A DNA stretch of 5,262 nucleotides from an uncultured Verrucomicrobiota bacterium (GTDB lineage: Bacteria; Verrucomicrobiota; Verrucomicrobiia; Limisphaerales; UBA9464): NCBI GenBank assembly GCA_903864375.1, contig CAIPFS010000622.1, positions 1-5,262 on the forward strand, written 5' to 3'. The position numbers and the translations under genes were made by a program. Below, piece by piece: positions 1 to 5,201 of the stretch (positions within the stretch are counted from its first letter, which is position 1; each line of letters begins with the position of its first letter). The notes under the pieces are model-generated. The model ran no database searches. It was not told the origin of the DNA and saw nothing but the letters and a program-made list of their open reading frames with translations.

Positions 1-818
1 GGGGGGCCATGAAGGAGAAACCCTTTGGGCACGGAATGCCGGAATCGTTTGAAAAGATCCGCGTGAAGCGCTGGAAGCTCGATGCAATCCCGGATGGCTT
101 TGACCGCTTCGTCCTGGCCACCGATGGAGCTCCAGAGGAGGGGTTGATCCGAGCTGAGAGTCCGGTCAATCCGCCGTCCCCGGCTGACAATCTCGACGGC
201 GACCCGCTGGTTGGCGTCCAGGCGAACCTCCATGCCGGGCTTCAATCCTGCCAGGTCGATGACCGGGGACTTCACGACCACCGAATCCCCGGTTCCCGAT
301 TCCTGCCCAATGCGAAGGCGTCCATCGCTCAGAAGCTCGGCCACCCGGACCACGGGGCCACTTTTATCGAGGCCAAAGGAGTCGGTTACGGCAAAGGCTT
401 CGTTGATCAGGACCCTCGTTCCCGGCTCCAATCCGGCCTCTGGCAACTGCGGATCGAGGGAGGCGAGGTAGTCGGTGCCACCCACGCAGATCATCGCCCG
501 GTCTTTTCCCAATTTTTGAAGGAAGGTGGCCAGGCGAAGGGCGGGGGCCCGCAGTTTCTCGACCGCTTCCGTCAATTGTTCGACAGCCTGACGGGCCTGA
601 TCCTGAAGGACTTCCATTTCTTCCACCCGATCCCGGAGCAGCCGGATTTCCCACGGATGCGCCCCTCGCAGTCGCAGCGTGGCCGAGATGAGGTCGCAAA
701 GTTGGAGCGCCGAGAGATGTTCGACATCGCCCGCCTCCAGCAGGGGCTCACCGCCGGACGGAGATTCTGCTTTTGGCCCGGGTGGTTTGGAACCGGACTT
801 GGGCTTGGGGCTGTCCAT
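1..818 (-). CDS. arc: ARC/Mpa-like proteasome-associated AAA+ ATPase, N-terminal part (cut by window edge)
   Basis: Proteins of this family form hexameric rings that recognise tagged substrates (Pup in actinobacteria), unfold them with ATP and feed them to a 20S proteasome in the cytoplasm. Visible are residues 1-272. There is a Lys/Pro/Ser-rich tail (1-22) and a predicted coiled coil (about 57-91, heptad-like RDRVEEMEVLQDQARQAVEQ). Two small beta-rich OB-type domains follow (about 105-150 and 155-213), including EPGTRVLINEAFAV and a second LKPGMEVRLD. The AAA module then begins (WSSIGGQDEAVKAIRDCIEL, about 229-248) and runs to VPKGFLLHGPP, the start of Walker A, where the window ends. The coiled coil, tandem OB and AAA order is that of ARC/Mpa. 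The ATG at 818 is chosen because an in-frame TAA lies at 846-848 with no other start between. No Shine-Dalgarno is seen. The Walker B, sensor and C-terminal proteasome-docking residues lie outside the window. A different AAA protein with the same N-terminal plan is the main alternative. Confidence 0.85.
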   Translation of the reverse strand, partial: MDSPKPKSGSKPPGPKAESPSGGEPLLEAGDVEHLSALQLCDLISATLRLRGAHPWEIRLLRDRVEEMEVLQDQARQAVEQLTEAVEKLRAPALRLATFLQKLGKDRAMICVGGTDYLASLDPQLPEAGLEPGTRVLINEAFAVTDSFGLDKSGPVVRVAELLSDGRLRIGQESGTGDSVVVKSPVIDLAGLKPGMEVRLDANQRVAVEIVSRGRRIDRTLSSDQPLLWSSIGGQDEAVKAIRDCIELPALHADLFKRFRHSVPKGFLLHGP

Positions 819-844
819 GGGAACAGCTTGGCATGCCTTGCTGC

Positions 845-875
845 ATTATCAACCCGGGTCACGGCCATCCTTCAA
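845..875 (-). promoter_or_regulatory. Candidate sigma-70-like promoter for the ARC-like ATPase gene
   Basis: Read on the minus strand, TTGAAG (875-870) and GATAAT (850-845) are separated by 19 bases. The second hexamer matches TATAAT at five of six positions. The first matches TTGACA at four of six, and the spacing is longer than the ideal 17. The start codon at 818 would leave a leader of roughly 20 bases. It is the only promoter-like pair I saw in front of this gene, and the call rests on pattern alone. Confidence 0.35.
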
Positions 876-901
876 CCGATGGGTGCCAGCATGCCGGCGT
901 C

Positions 902-993
902 AGCGGCTTGCCGCTCAAGGGCATCGCTGACGGCCCGAGGGGCTCTCCGGCCGCTGATCCATGCCAATGAAACAGGCGGTGTTCAATTGGCAT
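902..993. repeat. Cluster of three adjacent hairpins upstream of the ARC-like gene
   Basis: First, AGCGGC-TT-GCCGCT (902-915) is a perfect 6-bp stem with a 2-base gap. Second, CGGCC (931-935) pairs with GGCCG (949-953), with GAG-GGG-CTC (937-945) able to stack inside it. Third, ATGCCAAT (961-968) pairs with ATTGGCAT (986-993). Within this third stem AACA pairs with TGTT around a GGCGG loop, leaving a two-base internal mismatch, so the stem has 12 pairs in 33 nt. No stem is followed by a T-tract on either strand, so simple terminators are unlikely. The cluster looks like a dispersed palindromic repeat, but only one copy is visible here. Confidence 0.5.
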
Positions 994-1089
994 GGAAGAA
1001 CGGGCGTGGCACGTCGGGGCCAAATGAAAGCTTTTCCTTCCAACCGGACAATAGAAGTGCAGCTGATTGAGTCTAAGCCACATCGGTAG

Positions 1090-1109
1090 GGCGAAGCTCC
1101 TGCTGAGCC
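1090..1109. repeat. Short hairpin with tandem G-A mismatches
   Basis: GGCGAAGC and GCTGAGCC flank a TCCT loop. Three outer pairs and three inner pairs surround a GA/GA internal loop, which in RNA can form stacked sheared pairs. I recall similar GGGCGA...GAGCC palindromes between genes in verrucomicrobial sequence, but that is memory and not evidence from this window. There is no T-tract after it, so it is probably not a terminator. Confidence 0.35.
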
Positions 1110-1357
1110 GTGGCGGTCCGAACACCCCCCGGTACCCCTTGATTTCGTAGCCGCCCAGCGTCAGTCGGCGCAAACTCTACTCGGACGGAACCCGTTGCTG
1201 GATCGAAGGGTGGGGCGGTGGCCCCTCTCCCACAGCGACACCGACCAGCGAAATGCCGCCCGAATTCTTCTGATATGTCCTCTCCCGATCGCTCAGCGCC
1301 GACTCAAGAACGGCGACTGCGCACTGGAGGCGATGGCCGGTGCTGTCACTGGATTTC

Positions 1358-1438
1358 GCCCTTACAGGGCTGAGTCGGTTATTGGGATCGGTTTCCGAGG
1401 ACTTCATCCAGAGCTGTCACCTTTTGCCCCGTTGGGGC
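1358..1438. repeat. Two-hairpin repeat unit (GCCC...GGGC pair), REP/BIME-like
   Basis: GCCCT-TAC-AGGGC (1358-1370) and GCCCC-GTT-GGGGC (1426-1438) are both perfect 5-bp stems with 3-base loops, in identical 13-nt format and 68 bases apart. Each is preceded by a T-rich run (TTTC and CTTTT) in the plus-strand reading, so they are two copies in the same orientation. Paired short palindromes of this type resemble REP/BIME elements that RAYT transposases mobilise in other bacteria. No transposase is present in this window. Confidence 0.45.
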
Positions 1439-1449
1439 GGTCGGATCCT

Positions 1450-1484
1450 TAGGTCCTGGACTCGACAGGCGAAACCAGGACTTA
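1450..1484. repeat. Imperfect inverted repeat downstream of the 139-residue membrane protein gene
   Basis: TAGGTCCTGG (1450-1459) and CCAGGACTTA (1475-1484) form a 10-bp stem with one G-T wobble and a 15-base loop. A third partial copy, GGTCCTG, begins near 1491. On the minus strand the stem lies about 60 bases beyond the stop at 1544, where a terminator could be. No T-tract follows, so intrinsic termination is doubtful. Confidence 0.35.
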
Positions 1485-1543
1485 GCTTCTGGTCCTGCAA
1501 TTGAAGGCCACTTCACACGATACATTTACGGTCATTCAGCACG

Positions 1544-1963
1544 TTACCAATCACCGGTGGTTATCGTATTCCAAAGCCGAAATCCAGGGAGTTTGCTGAA
1601 ATAATATTGAACACCTGAATTCGTGGGGGAAGCCATGATAAAAGCACCAATATGTCTCCTAATCAACCACGCATTGGAGGTGTCAAAGGAATGATCAGAG
1701 ATGCGAAAGGGATGGATGGACCAATTCCCGTTTGTCTCGAAGTAACGACCGTACAGGACCAAATCGCCTTGAGGGCCTTTGATGTACACTTTGCCCTGGG
1801 TTAATACTAACGCTGAGTCGGAAGAAAGGGCATCGAGGACATCTCCTGAATATTCACCCTCCATGGATCCCAGGAAGGAGGATAACTTCCAACCAATGAT
1901 CGCCAGAGTGATTCCGGACATCAACCATGCAAATCGACCTAACGACCGGTTTGAAGTTTCCAC
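1544..1963 (-). CDS. Small membrane-anchored protein of unknown function (139 aa)
   Basis: I do not recognise this protein. It has a short charged N-terminus, one hydrophobic segment at about 12-32 (FAWLMSGITLAIIGWKLSSF) and an extracytoplasmic-looking domain of about 105 residues. That domain is rich in beta-prone stretches, such as ALVLTQGKVYIKG and GDLVLYGRYFETNGNWSIHP, and contains no cysteine. Its topology suggests a signal anchor with the C-terminal domain outside the inner membrane. The start used is a GTG at 1963. The frame is open upstream only to a TGA at about 2006-2008 and holds no ATG there. An internal ATG at residue 15 would leave too short an N-terminus before the membrane segment. 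No Shine-Dalgarno is seen. The DNA is clearly lower in GC than both flanks, so third-position bias cannot support the call. The product composition is protein-like, but a chance ORF is not excluded. Confidence 0.6.
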   Translation of the reverse strand: METSNRSLGRFAWLMSGITLAIIGWKLSSFLGSMEGEYSGDVLDALSSDSALVLTQGKVYIKGPQGDLVLYGRYFETNGNWSIHPFRISDHSFDTSNAWLIRRHIGAFIMASPTNSGVQYYFSKLPGFRLWNTITTGDW

Positions 1964-2093
1964 GCGCCCAAGGTAGCTGTGTTCTAATATTGGGTGAAGA
2001 GAAAGATTTAATCAGCTTCATCGGACATCCTGGTGAGAGTTGTCAGCGGAGCGATGGCTGGAATGTGGGCGGGATGTTTGCAAAAATCCCTGA

Positions 2094-2747
2094 CTAACGT
2101 TTGGCGAGGGAAAAGTGCTCAGGATGAGATTCCCGGACTTTTTGGAGGGCTAGGGTGAAGAGCGGGCGGAGATCGGCGGAAGCGGAGGCGATGACCAGAT
2201 TCTCCTCATTGACCACCAACACGGTAGCCTGGGCACGACGTGGGGAGTCCATTCCGACAGGGAGGTAAACCGCGACCAGGTTACCGTCCTCCAGGATACC
2301 GACCGCACGTTCCCAACCGCGCCCGATCATGATTCGGTCTGCGTCGGCCAGCAGCTGGCGAAAGCCGTGCACCTTTCGATGATCGGCTCGTTCGTACACG
2401 ATGACCTCGCCACTGCGGGCCGCACTGAGGGCCAGGCGTGCTTCGTGTGGCAGTGTGGGAACGAAGGGAGAGATCACCCGGGCCGCTGTGAGGGGGATGG
2501 CACCGACCCGGGCTGAGACCTTCCATTCCCAATGACCCCCAGTATCACGAATGGCGGCGGAACGAAGCTCCCGGACCGTTGGGCTGACGAGCAGGCAACT
2601 GAGCCCGTAACAAAGGACCAAGGCGGGTCCAATAAACGGGGCAAGGAACAGGCTCAGGAAAAACCACCGCCAGCGCCAGCGGAACCGGGGCCGTGCGGGG
2701 TTTTCCTCAGAGGGACTAGATGCTGTGGCGACAGACGGGGAGCTCAT
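2094..2747 (-). CDS. Membrane-anchored DUF4252-like protein (217 aa)
   Basis: The protein has a Ser/Pro-rich cytoplasmic head (1-20) and an alternating Arg-aromatic run, RFRWRWRW (21-28). One long hydrophobic segment follows (about 29-54), then a soluble domain of about 160 residues. That domain matches the product of the neighbouring 3600-3010 gene. Residues 144-201 align without a gap to residues 107-164 of the neighbour, with shared GWER, GN, VA-aromatic (VAVY/VAIY) and DLRP/DIRP motifs (16 identities of 58 by eye). The region before it (about 74-118) also follows the same V-x-V, helix, V-x-V order. I therefore infer a diverged DUF4252 domain fixed to the inner membrane by an uncleaved anchor. 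DUF4252 has no known biochemical activity. The start at 2747 gives a sensible anchor but has no Shine-Dalgarno. The gene is separated from its relative by a palindromic repeat, so co-transcription is uncertain. Confidence 0.8.
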   Translation of the reverse strand: MSSPSVATASSPSEENPARPRFRWRWRWFFLSLFLAPFIGPALVLCYGLSCLLVSPTVRELRSAAIRDTGGHWEWKVSARVGAIPLTAARVISPFVPTLPHEARLALSAARSGEVIVYERADHRKVHGFRQLLADADRIMIGRGWERAVGILEDGNLVAVYLPVGMDSPRRAQATVLVVNEENLVIASASADLRPLFTLALQKVRESHPEHFSLAKR

Positions 2748-2821
2748 GGACAGTGAAGATTTCGGAATTCCGGATGTAAATTGACGCCATGAACCGGACT
2801 AGCGTTCCGGCGTGCATGCGA

Positions 2822-2963
2822 CGTAGCGCAGGTTTCCAAACCTGCTGTATCGCGGGCCTCCTGGCCTGCCGGGCCGCAGGGAGAACCGGAGTGCTTCGGG
2901 ACGTGGCATGGCGCAGCCGACTGGAAATTCGGCGATACAGCAGACAGGAATGTCTGCGCTACG
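2822..2963. repeat. 142-bp mirror-symmetric palindromic repeat with four 18-nt hairpins
   Basis: The outer 32 bases at each end are inverted repeats: CGTAGCGCAG at 2822-2831 against 2954-2963, and CTGCTGTATCGC at 2842-2853 against 2932-2943. The middle of each arm differs in sequence but is itself a hairpin: GCAGGTTT-CC-AAACCTGC (2828-2845) and GCAGACA-GGAA-TGTCTGC (2940-2957). A second pair sits at mirror positions: GCGGGCC-TCCT-GGCCTGC (2852-2869, one G-T wobble) and GCCGACTGGAAATTCGGC (2916-2933, one mismatch). Neighbouring hairpins on the same side overlap or abut closely, and the two sides enclose a 46-base centre with no clear stem. Open frames crossing the element are repeat translation. 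I recall very similar elements dispersed in verrucomicrobial genomes. Only one copy is in this window. Confidence 0.75.
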
Positions 2964-3009
2964 GCGTGAGGGTTGTTCATGGAGCGACCGGTGGAGGTGT
3001 GCCGAAATT

Positions 3010-3600
3010 CTAGTTCTTCGGGTCTCGGCCCGACGCACCCGTCGTCTTGCCTTTGCCTCCGATCTTCTCGTGCAGTTTCTTGAGTGGCTCGATGTCAAAA
3101 TGTTCCCCGAGACTGACGAGTTTTTCCGGGCGGATATCCCCGACAATATTGACGAGAACAGCCTGCTGGTGGTTGTCGATGACGGTGACCACAAGCCCCT
3201 CCACCGCTTCCTGGCCTCGGAGCTTGGTGTAGATCGCCACGTCATTCCCTTCCTGTTTGACGGTGACGTTTCTCTCCCACCCATTTTCCTCCAATTGGTT
3301 GCGGATTTCGGTCAGGCGCTTTTCGGTCGCGGCTCGATTGCCGTCGTCCAGACCGATGACCCGCACGTGGATGGACTTGATGGACCTGAGCATTTCCGCG
3401 GCCTCCGGCTCCTCCTTCTCGGCCAATCGGCTCGCCATCGCCAGGAGGTTGCCTTTGATGTTGACCTCGACGAAGTCGCCCTGGCCGGAAGGTGGGGTGA
3501 AGGTCCCGAATTCAACCGGACCGGTTTCTGCGCAAAGGGGAACTGACAGAAGCGCTGCGCTCAGGAGAGCGGAACTGGTAAGTAAACGAAGTGGTTTCAT
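3010..3600 (-). CDS. Secreted DUF4252-like protein (196 aa)
   Basis: The N-terminus is a classic Sec signal peptide: KPLR, a hydrophobic core (about 6-20), and a likely signal peptidase I site near PLCA-ETG (after 24). The cysteine at 23 lacks a good lipobox (residues VPL precede it), so a lipoprotein is less likely. The mature region has alternating strands and helices (about 43-165), including VEVNIKGNLL, an IHVRVIG strand, the GWERNVTVKQEGNDVAIY segment and a final strand with VLVNIVGDIRPEKLVSL. This final strand matches my memory of the DUF4252 domain, a small fold of unknown function found mainly in Bacteroidota, Xanthomonas and relatives. A Gly/Lys-rich tail (about 175-196) ends the protein. 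It is expected in the periplasm. DUF4252 genes elsewhere are often near sigma/anti-sigma pairs, but none is visible here. The ATG at 3600 places the signal peptide correctly. No Shine-Dalgarno is present. Confidence 0.85.
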   Translation of the reverse strand: MKPLRLLTSSALLSAALLSVPLCAETGPVEFGTFTPPSGQGDFVEVNIKGNLLAMASRLAEKEEPEAAEMLRSIKSIHVRVIGLDDGNRAATEKRLTEIRNQLEENGWERNVTVKQEGNDVAIYTKLRGQEAVEGLVVTVIDNHQQAVLVNIVGDIRPEKLVSLGEHFDIEPLKKLHEKIGGKGKTTGASGRDPKN

Positions 3601-3624
3601 GGAGCGGAGGCGTGGATGTTTTTA

Positions 3625-3645
3625 GTTCGGGCACTGTGCCCGGAC
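3625..3645. promoter_or_regulatory. Strong palindrome in the leader of the secreted DUF4252-like gene
   Basis: CGGGCAC-T-GTGCCCG (3628-3642) is a 7+1+7 perfect palindrome. It extends to 21 nt (3625-3645) with two further pairs after one wobble. It lies 25-45 bases upstream of the ATG at 3600 and about 80 bases beyond the gltD stop. On the minus strand it is followed by TAAAAAC and not by a T-tract, so it is a poor terminator for gltD. A repressor or activator site, an mRNA leader hairpin, or another dispersed repeat would all fit. Confidence 0.4.
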
Positions 3646-3684
3646 TTCAGTAACACCCACTGCCCAGCCCCTTGTTTCAGCGAA

Positions 3685-3714
3685 ATGCCGTGAGGCGTTC
3701 TATTCCCACGGCAT
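3685..3714 (-). terminator. Candidate terminator hairpin after gltD
   Basis: On the minus strand ATGCCGTG (3714-3707) and CACGGCAT (3692-3685) form a perfect 8-bp stem with a 14-base loop. It begins 9 bases after the gltD stop codon. Only a short TTTCG follows, so it is a weak intrinsic terminator or an RNA-end stabilising stem. The position directly after the operon is the best argument for it. Confidence 0.45.
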
Positions 3715-3722
3715 GCAGGCCG

Positions 3723-5201
3723 TCACGGCAACTCGGAGGTACCCATCAAGAATCGATCGCATTCGCGGGCCGCTCCCCGGCCTTCATTGAATGCCCAGAC
3801 GACCAAACTTTGGCCCCGCCGACAGTCGCCGGCGGCGAAGACCTTGGGGATGTTGGTGGTGAAACGTCCGTGCTCGGCCTTGATGTTGGAGCGGGGATCC
3901 CGGTCCACCGCCAGTGACTCCAGCAGGGATTGGTCTGGTCCGAGAAAGCCCATGGCCAACAGTACCAGTTGGGCGGGAACAATTCGATCTGTCCCGGGAA
4001 CGTCCACGGGAGTAAACTGTCCCTTCTCGTTTTTTTCCCATTTGATCTGAACGAGATGCACTCCCGAAACGTGACCCTGGTCGTCGCTCAGGAATTTTTT
4101 GGCGGTGGTCAGATAGACGCGGGGATCGGCACCAAACTTGGCGGCGGCTTCTTCCTGTCCGTAGTCCAACTTGTAGACCTTCGGCCATTCCGGCCACGGA
4201 TTGTCGCTGGCCCGTTGCTCGGGAGGTTTGGGTAGAATTTCCACCTGAACCAGCCCTGTGCAGCCGTGCCGCATGGAGGTCCCGACGCAATCGGTTCCCG
4301 TGTCTCCACCGCCGATGATGAAGACGTCCTTTCCCTGGGCGGAAATGGGTGGCGGAGCGCCGTCCAGGAGTGCCTTGGTGTTGCCGTGAAGGAATTCCAT
4401 GGCGAAATGGACTCCCTTGAGCTGTCGGCCTTCAATGGGAAGGTCCCGGGGACGGGTGGCTCCGGTTGTCAGGACAATGGCGTCAAACTCCGCCAGCAGA
4501 TCCGCAGCGGGTAGGTCGCGTCCGACTTCGCAATTGCACCGGAAGGCCACGCCCTCCTTTTCGAGTTGTCGCAGCCGGCGTTGGACAATCTTTTTCTTGT
4601 CCAGTTTCATGTTGGGGATGCCGTACATGAGCAAACCACCCGGACGGTCAGCCCGTTCAAAAACGGTGACCCAGTGTCCGGCCTTGTTGAGTTGGGCGGC
4701 GGCGGAAAGTCCGGCAGGGCCGGACCCAACCACGGCCACCTTTTTGCCGGTGCGTTTTTTGGGAGGGGCGGGTTTGACCCAGCCTTCCTCCCAGGCGTGG
4801 TCAATGATGCTGCATTCGATGTTCTTGATGGTCACCGGCGGAGAGTTGATCCCGAGGACGCAGGAACCTTCGCAAGGAGCCGGACAAACCCGACCGGTGA
4901 ATTCCGGAAAATTATTGGTCTTGTGAAGCCGGTCGAGGGCCTCACGCCAAAGCCCCCGATAGACGAGGTCATTCCACTCCGGGATCAGGTTGTTGATCGG
5001 ACAACCACTGGCCATGCCACTGACCAGATTTCCGGTGTGACAGAAGGGAATGCCGCAATCCATGCAACGGGCACCCTGGTTCCGCAGTTGCTTTTCATTA
5101 AGATGTTCGTGGAATTCATTCCAGTCACGAATGCGGTTCTGCGCACTGCGATCCAGGGGCAGTTCGCGGATGAATTCTAGGAAGCCGGTGGGTTTACCCA
5201 T
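3723..5201 (-). CDS. gltD: Glutamate synthase (NADPH) small subunit
   Basis: This subunit oxidises NADPH on FAD and passes electrons through Fe-S clusters to the large subunit GltB, which converts glutamine and 2-oxoglutarate to two glutamates in the cytoplasm. At 492 residues it has the usual family length. The N-terminal Fe-S domain has RCMDCGIPFC (C46, C49, C54), GCPINNLIPEWN (C67) and GRVCPAPCEGSC (C106, C110, C114), the cysteine pattern of two 4Fe-4S clusters. FAD binding follows with VAVVGSGPAG (155-164) and the acidic residue E182 in VFERADRPGG. The NADPH-binding motif is VFIIGGGDTGTD (293-304), and the closing FAD motif is VFAAGDCRRGQSLVVWAFNE (454-473). No key residue is missing. The ATG overlaps the stop of the upstream gene by 8 bases, so translational coupling is likely; no separate Shine-Dalgarno is seen. 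Closely related subunits serve other flavoenzymes, but the MGKPTGFLEF start and the overall match favour true GltD. Confidence 0.96.
   Translation of the reverse strand: MGKPTGFLEFIRELPLDRSAQNRIRDWNEFHEHLNEKQLRNQGARCMDCGIPFCHTGNLVSGMASGCPINNLIPEWNDLVYRGLWREALDRLHKTNNFPEFTGRVCPAPCEGSCVLGINSPPVTIKNIECSIIDHAWEEGWVKPAPPKKRTGKKVAVVGSGPAGLSAAAQLNKAGHWVTVFERADRPGGLLMYGIPNMKLDKKKIVQRRLRQLEKEGVAFRCNCEVGRDLPAADLLAEFDAIVLTTGATRPRDLPIEGRQLKGVHFAMEFLHGNTKALLDGAPPPISAQGKDVFIIGGGDTGTDCVGTSMRHGCTGLVQVEILPKPPEQRASDNPWPEWPKVYKLDYGQEEAAAKFGADPRVYLTTAKKFLSDDQGHVSGVHLVQIKWEKNEKGQFTPVDVPGTDRIVPAQLVLLAMGFLGPDQSLLESLAVDRDPRSNIKAEHGRFTTNIPKVFAAGDCRRGQSLVVWAFNEGRGAARECDRFLMGTSELP

Larger units (their letters stand above)
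819..1543. other. 725-bp intergenic stretch without a convincing gene, rich in hairpins
   Basis: No open frame here has a recognisable domain, a ribosome binding site or an ordinary bacterial protein composition. The open frames that exist on both strands read through the palindromes described separately and look like translated repeat. No tRNA-like cloverleaf was found. A small Pup/UBact-type gene was looked for, with a short acidic product ending in Gly-Gly-Gln or Gly-Gly-Glu, and was not seen. The contents that can be supported are a candidate promoter (845-875), a cluster of three hairpins (902-993), a hairpin with tandem G-A mismatches (1090-1109), a pair of GCCC/GGGC hairpins (1358-1438) and an imperfect inverted repeat (1450-1484). 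Confidence 0.6.

Noticed and set aside
9..1070. Long plus-strand open frame of 353 codons
   Set aside because: It lies antisense to the ARC-like gene for its first 810 bases and then enters the hairpin-rich intergenic DNA. Its product has no recognisable domain, while the opposite strand gives a clear AAA protein. Such shadows are common in GC-rich genes.
859..1173. Minus-strand open frame of 104 codons upstream of the ARC-like gene
   Set aside because: The product is rich in His, Trp, Cys and Pro, reads straight through three hairpins and has no domain-like order. It looks like translated repeat.
1177..1452. Small open frames on both strands (76 and 85 codons)
   Set aside because: They overlap each other and a palindromic repeat, lack ribosome binding sites and have unlikely compositions. 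The minus-strand one was checked as a Pup/UBact candidate, but it does not end in Gly-Gly-Gln or Gly-Gly-Glu.
2062..2093. Possible terminator after the 217-residue protein gene
   Set aside because: On the minus strand GGGAT and ATCCC can pair across a 10-base loop, but the stem is only 5 bp and no T-tract follows.
2822..2963. CRISPR array or integron attC site
   Set aside because: The arms are inverted and not direct repeats, there is no repeated spacer pattern, and no cas or integrase gene is present. The four-hairpin symmetry also differs from an attC site.
2744..3284. Open frames on both strands crossing the 142-bp repeat
   Set aside because: They translate the repeat arms and, for the longer one, an alternative frame of the secreted DUF4252-like gene. 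None has an independent protein signature.
2908..3625. Plus-strand open frames of 212 and 122 codons
   Set aside because: Both are antisense to the secreted DUF4252-like gene, whose signal peptide and domain on the minus strand are convincing.
3787..5180. Several open frames within gltD on both strands
   Set aside because: The gltD frame carries every family motif from end to end, so the others are shadows.
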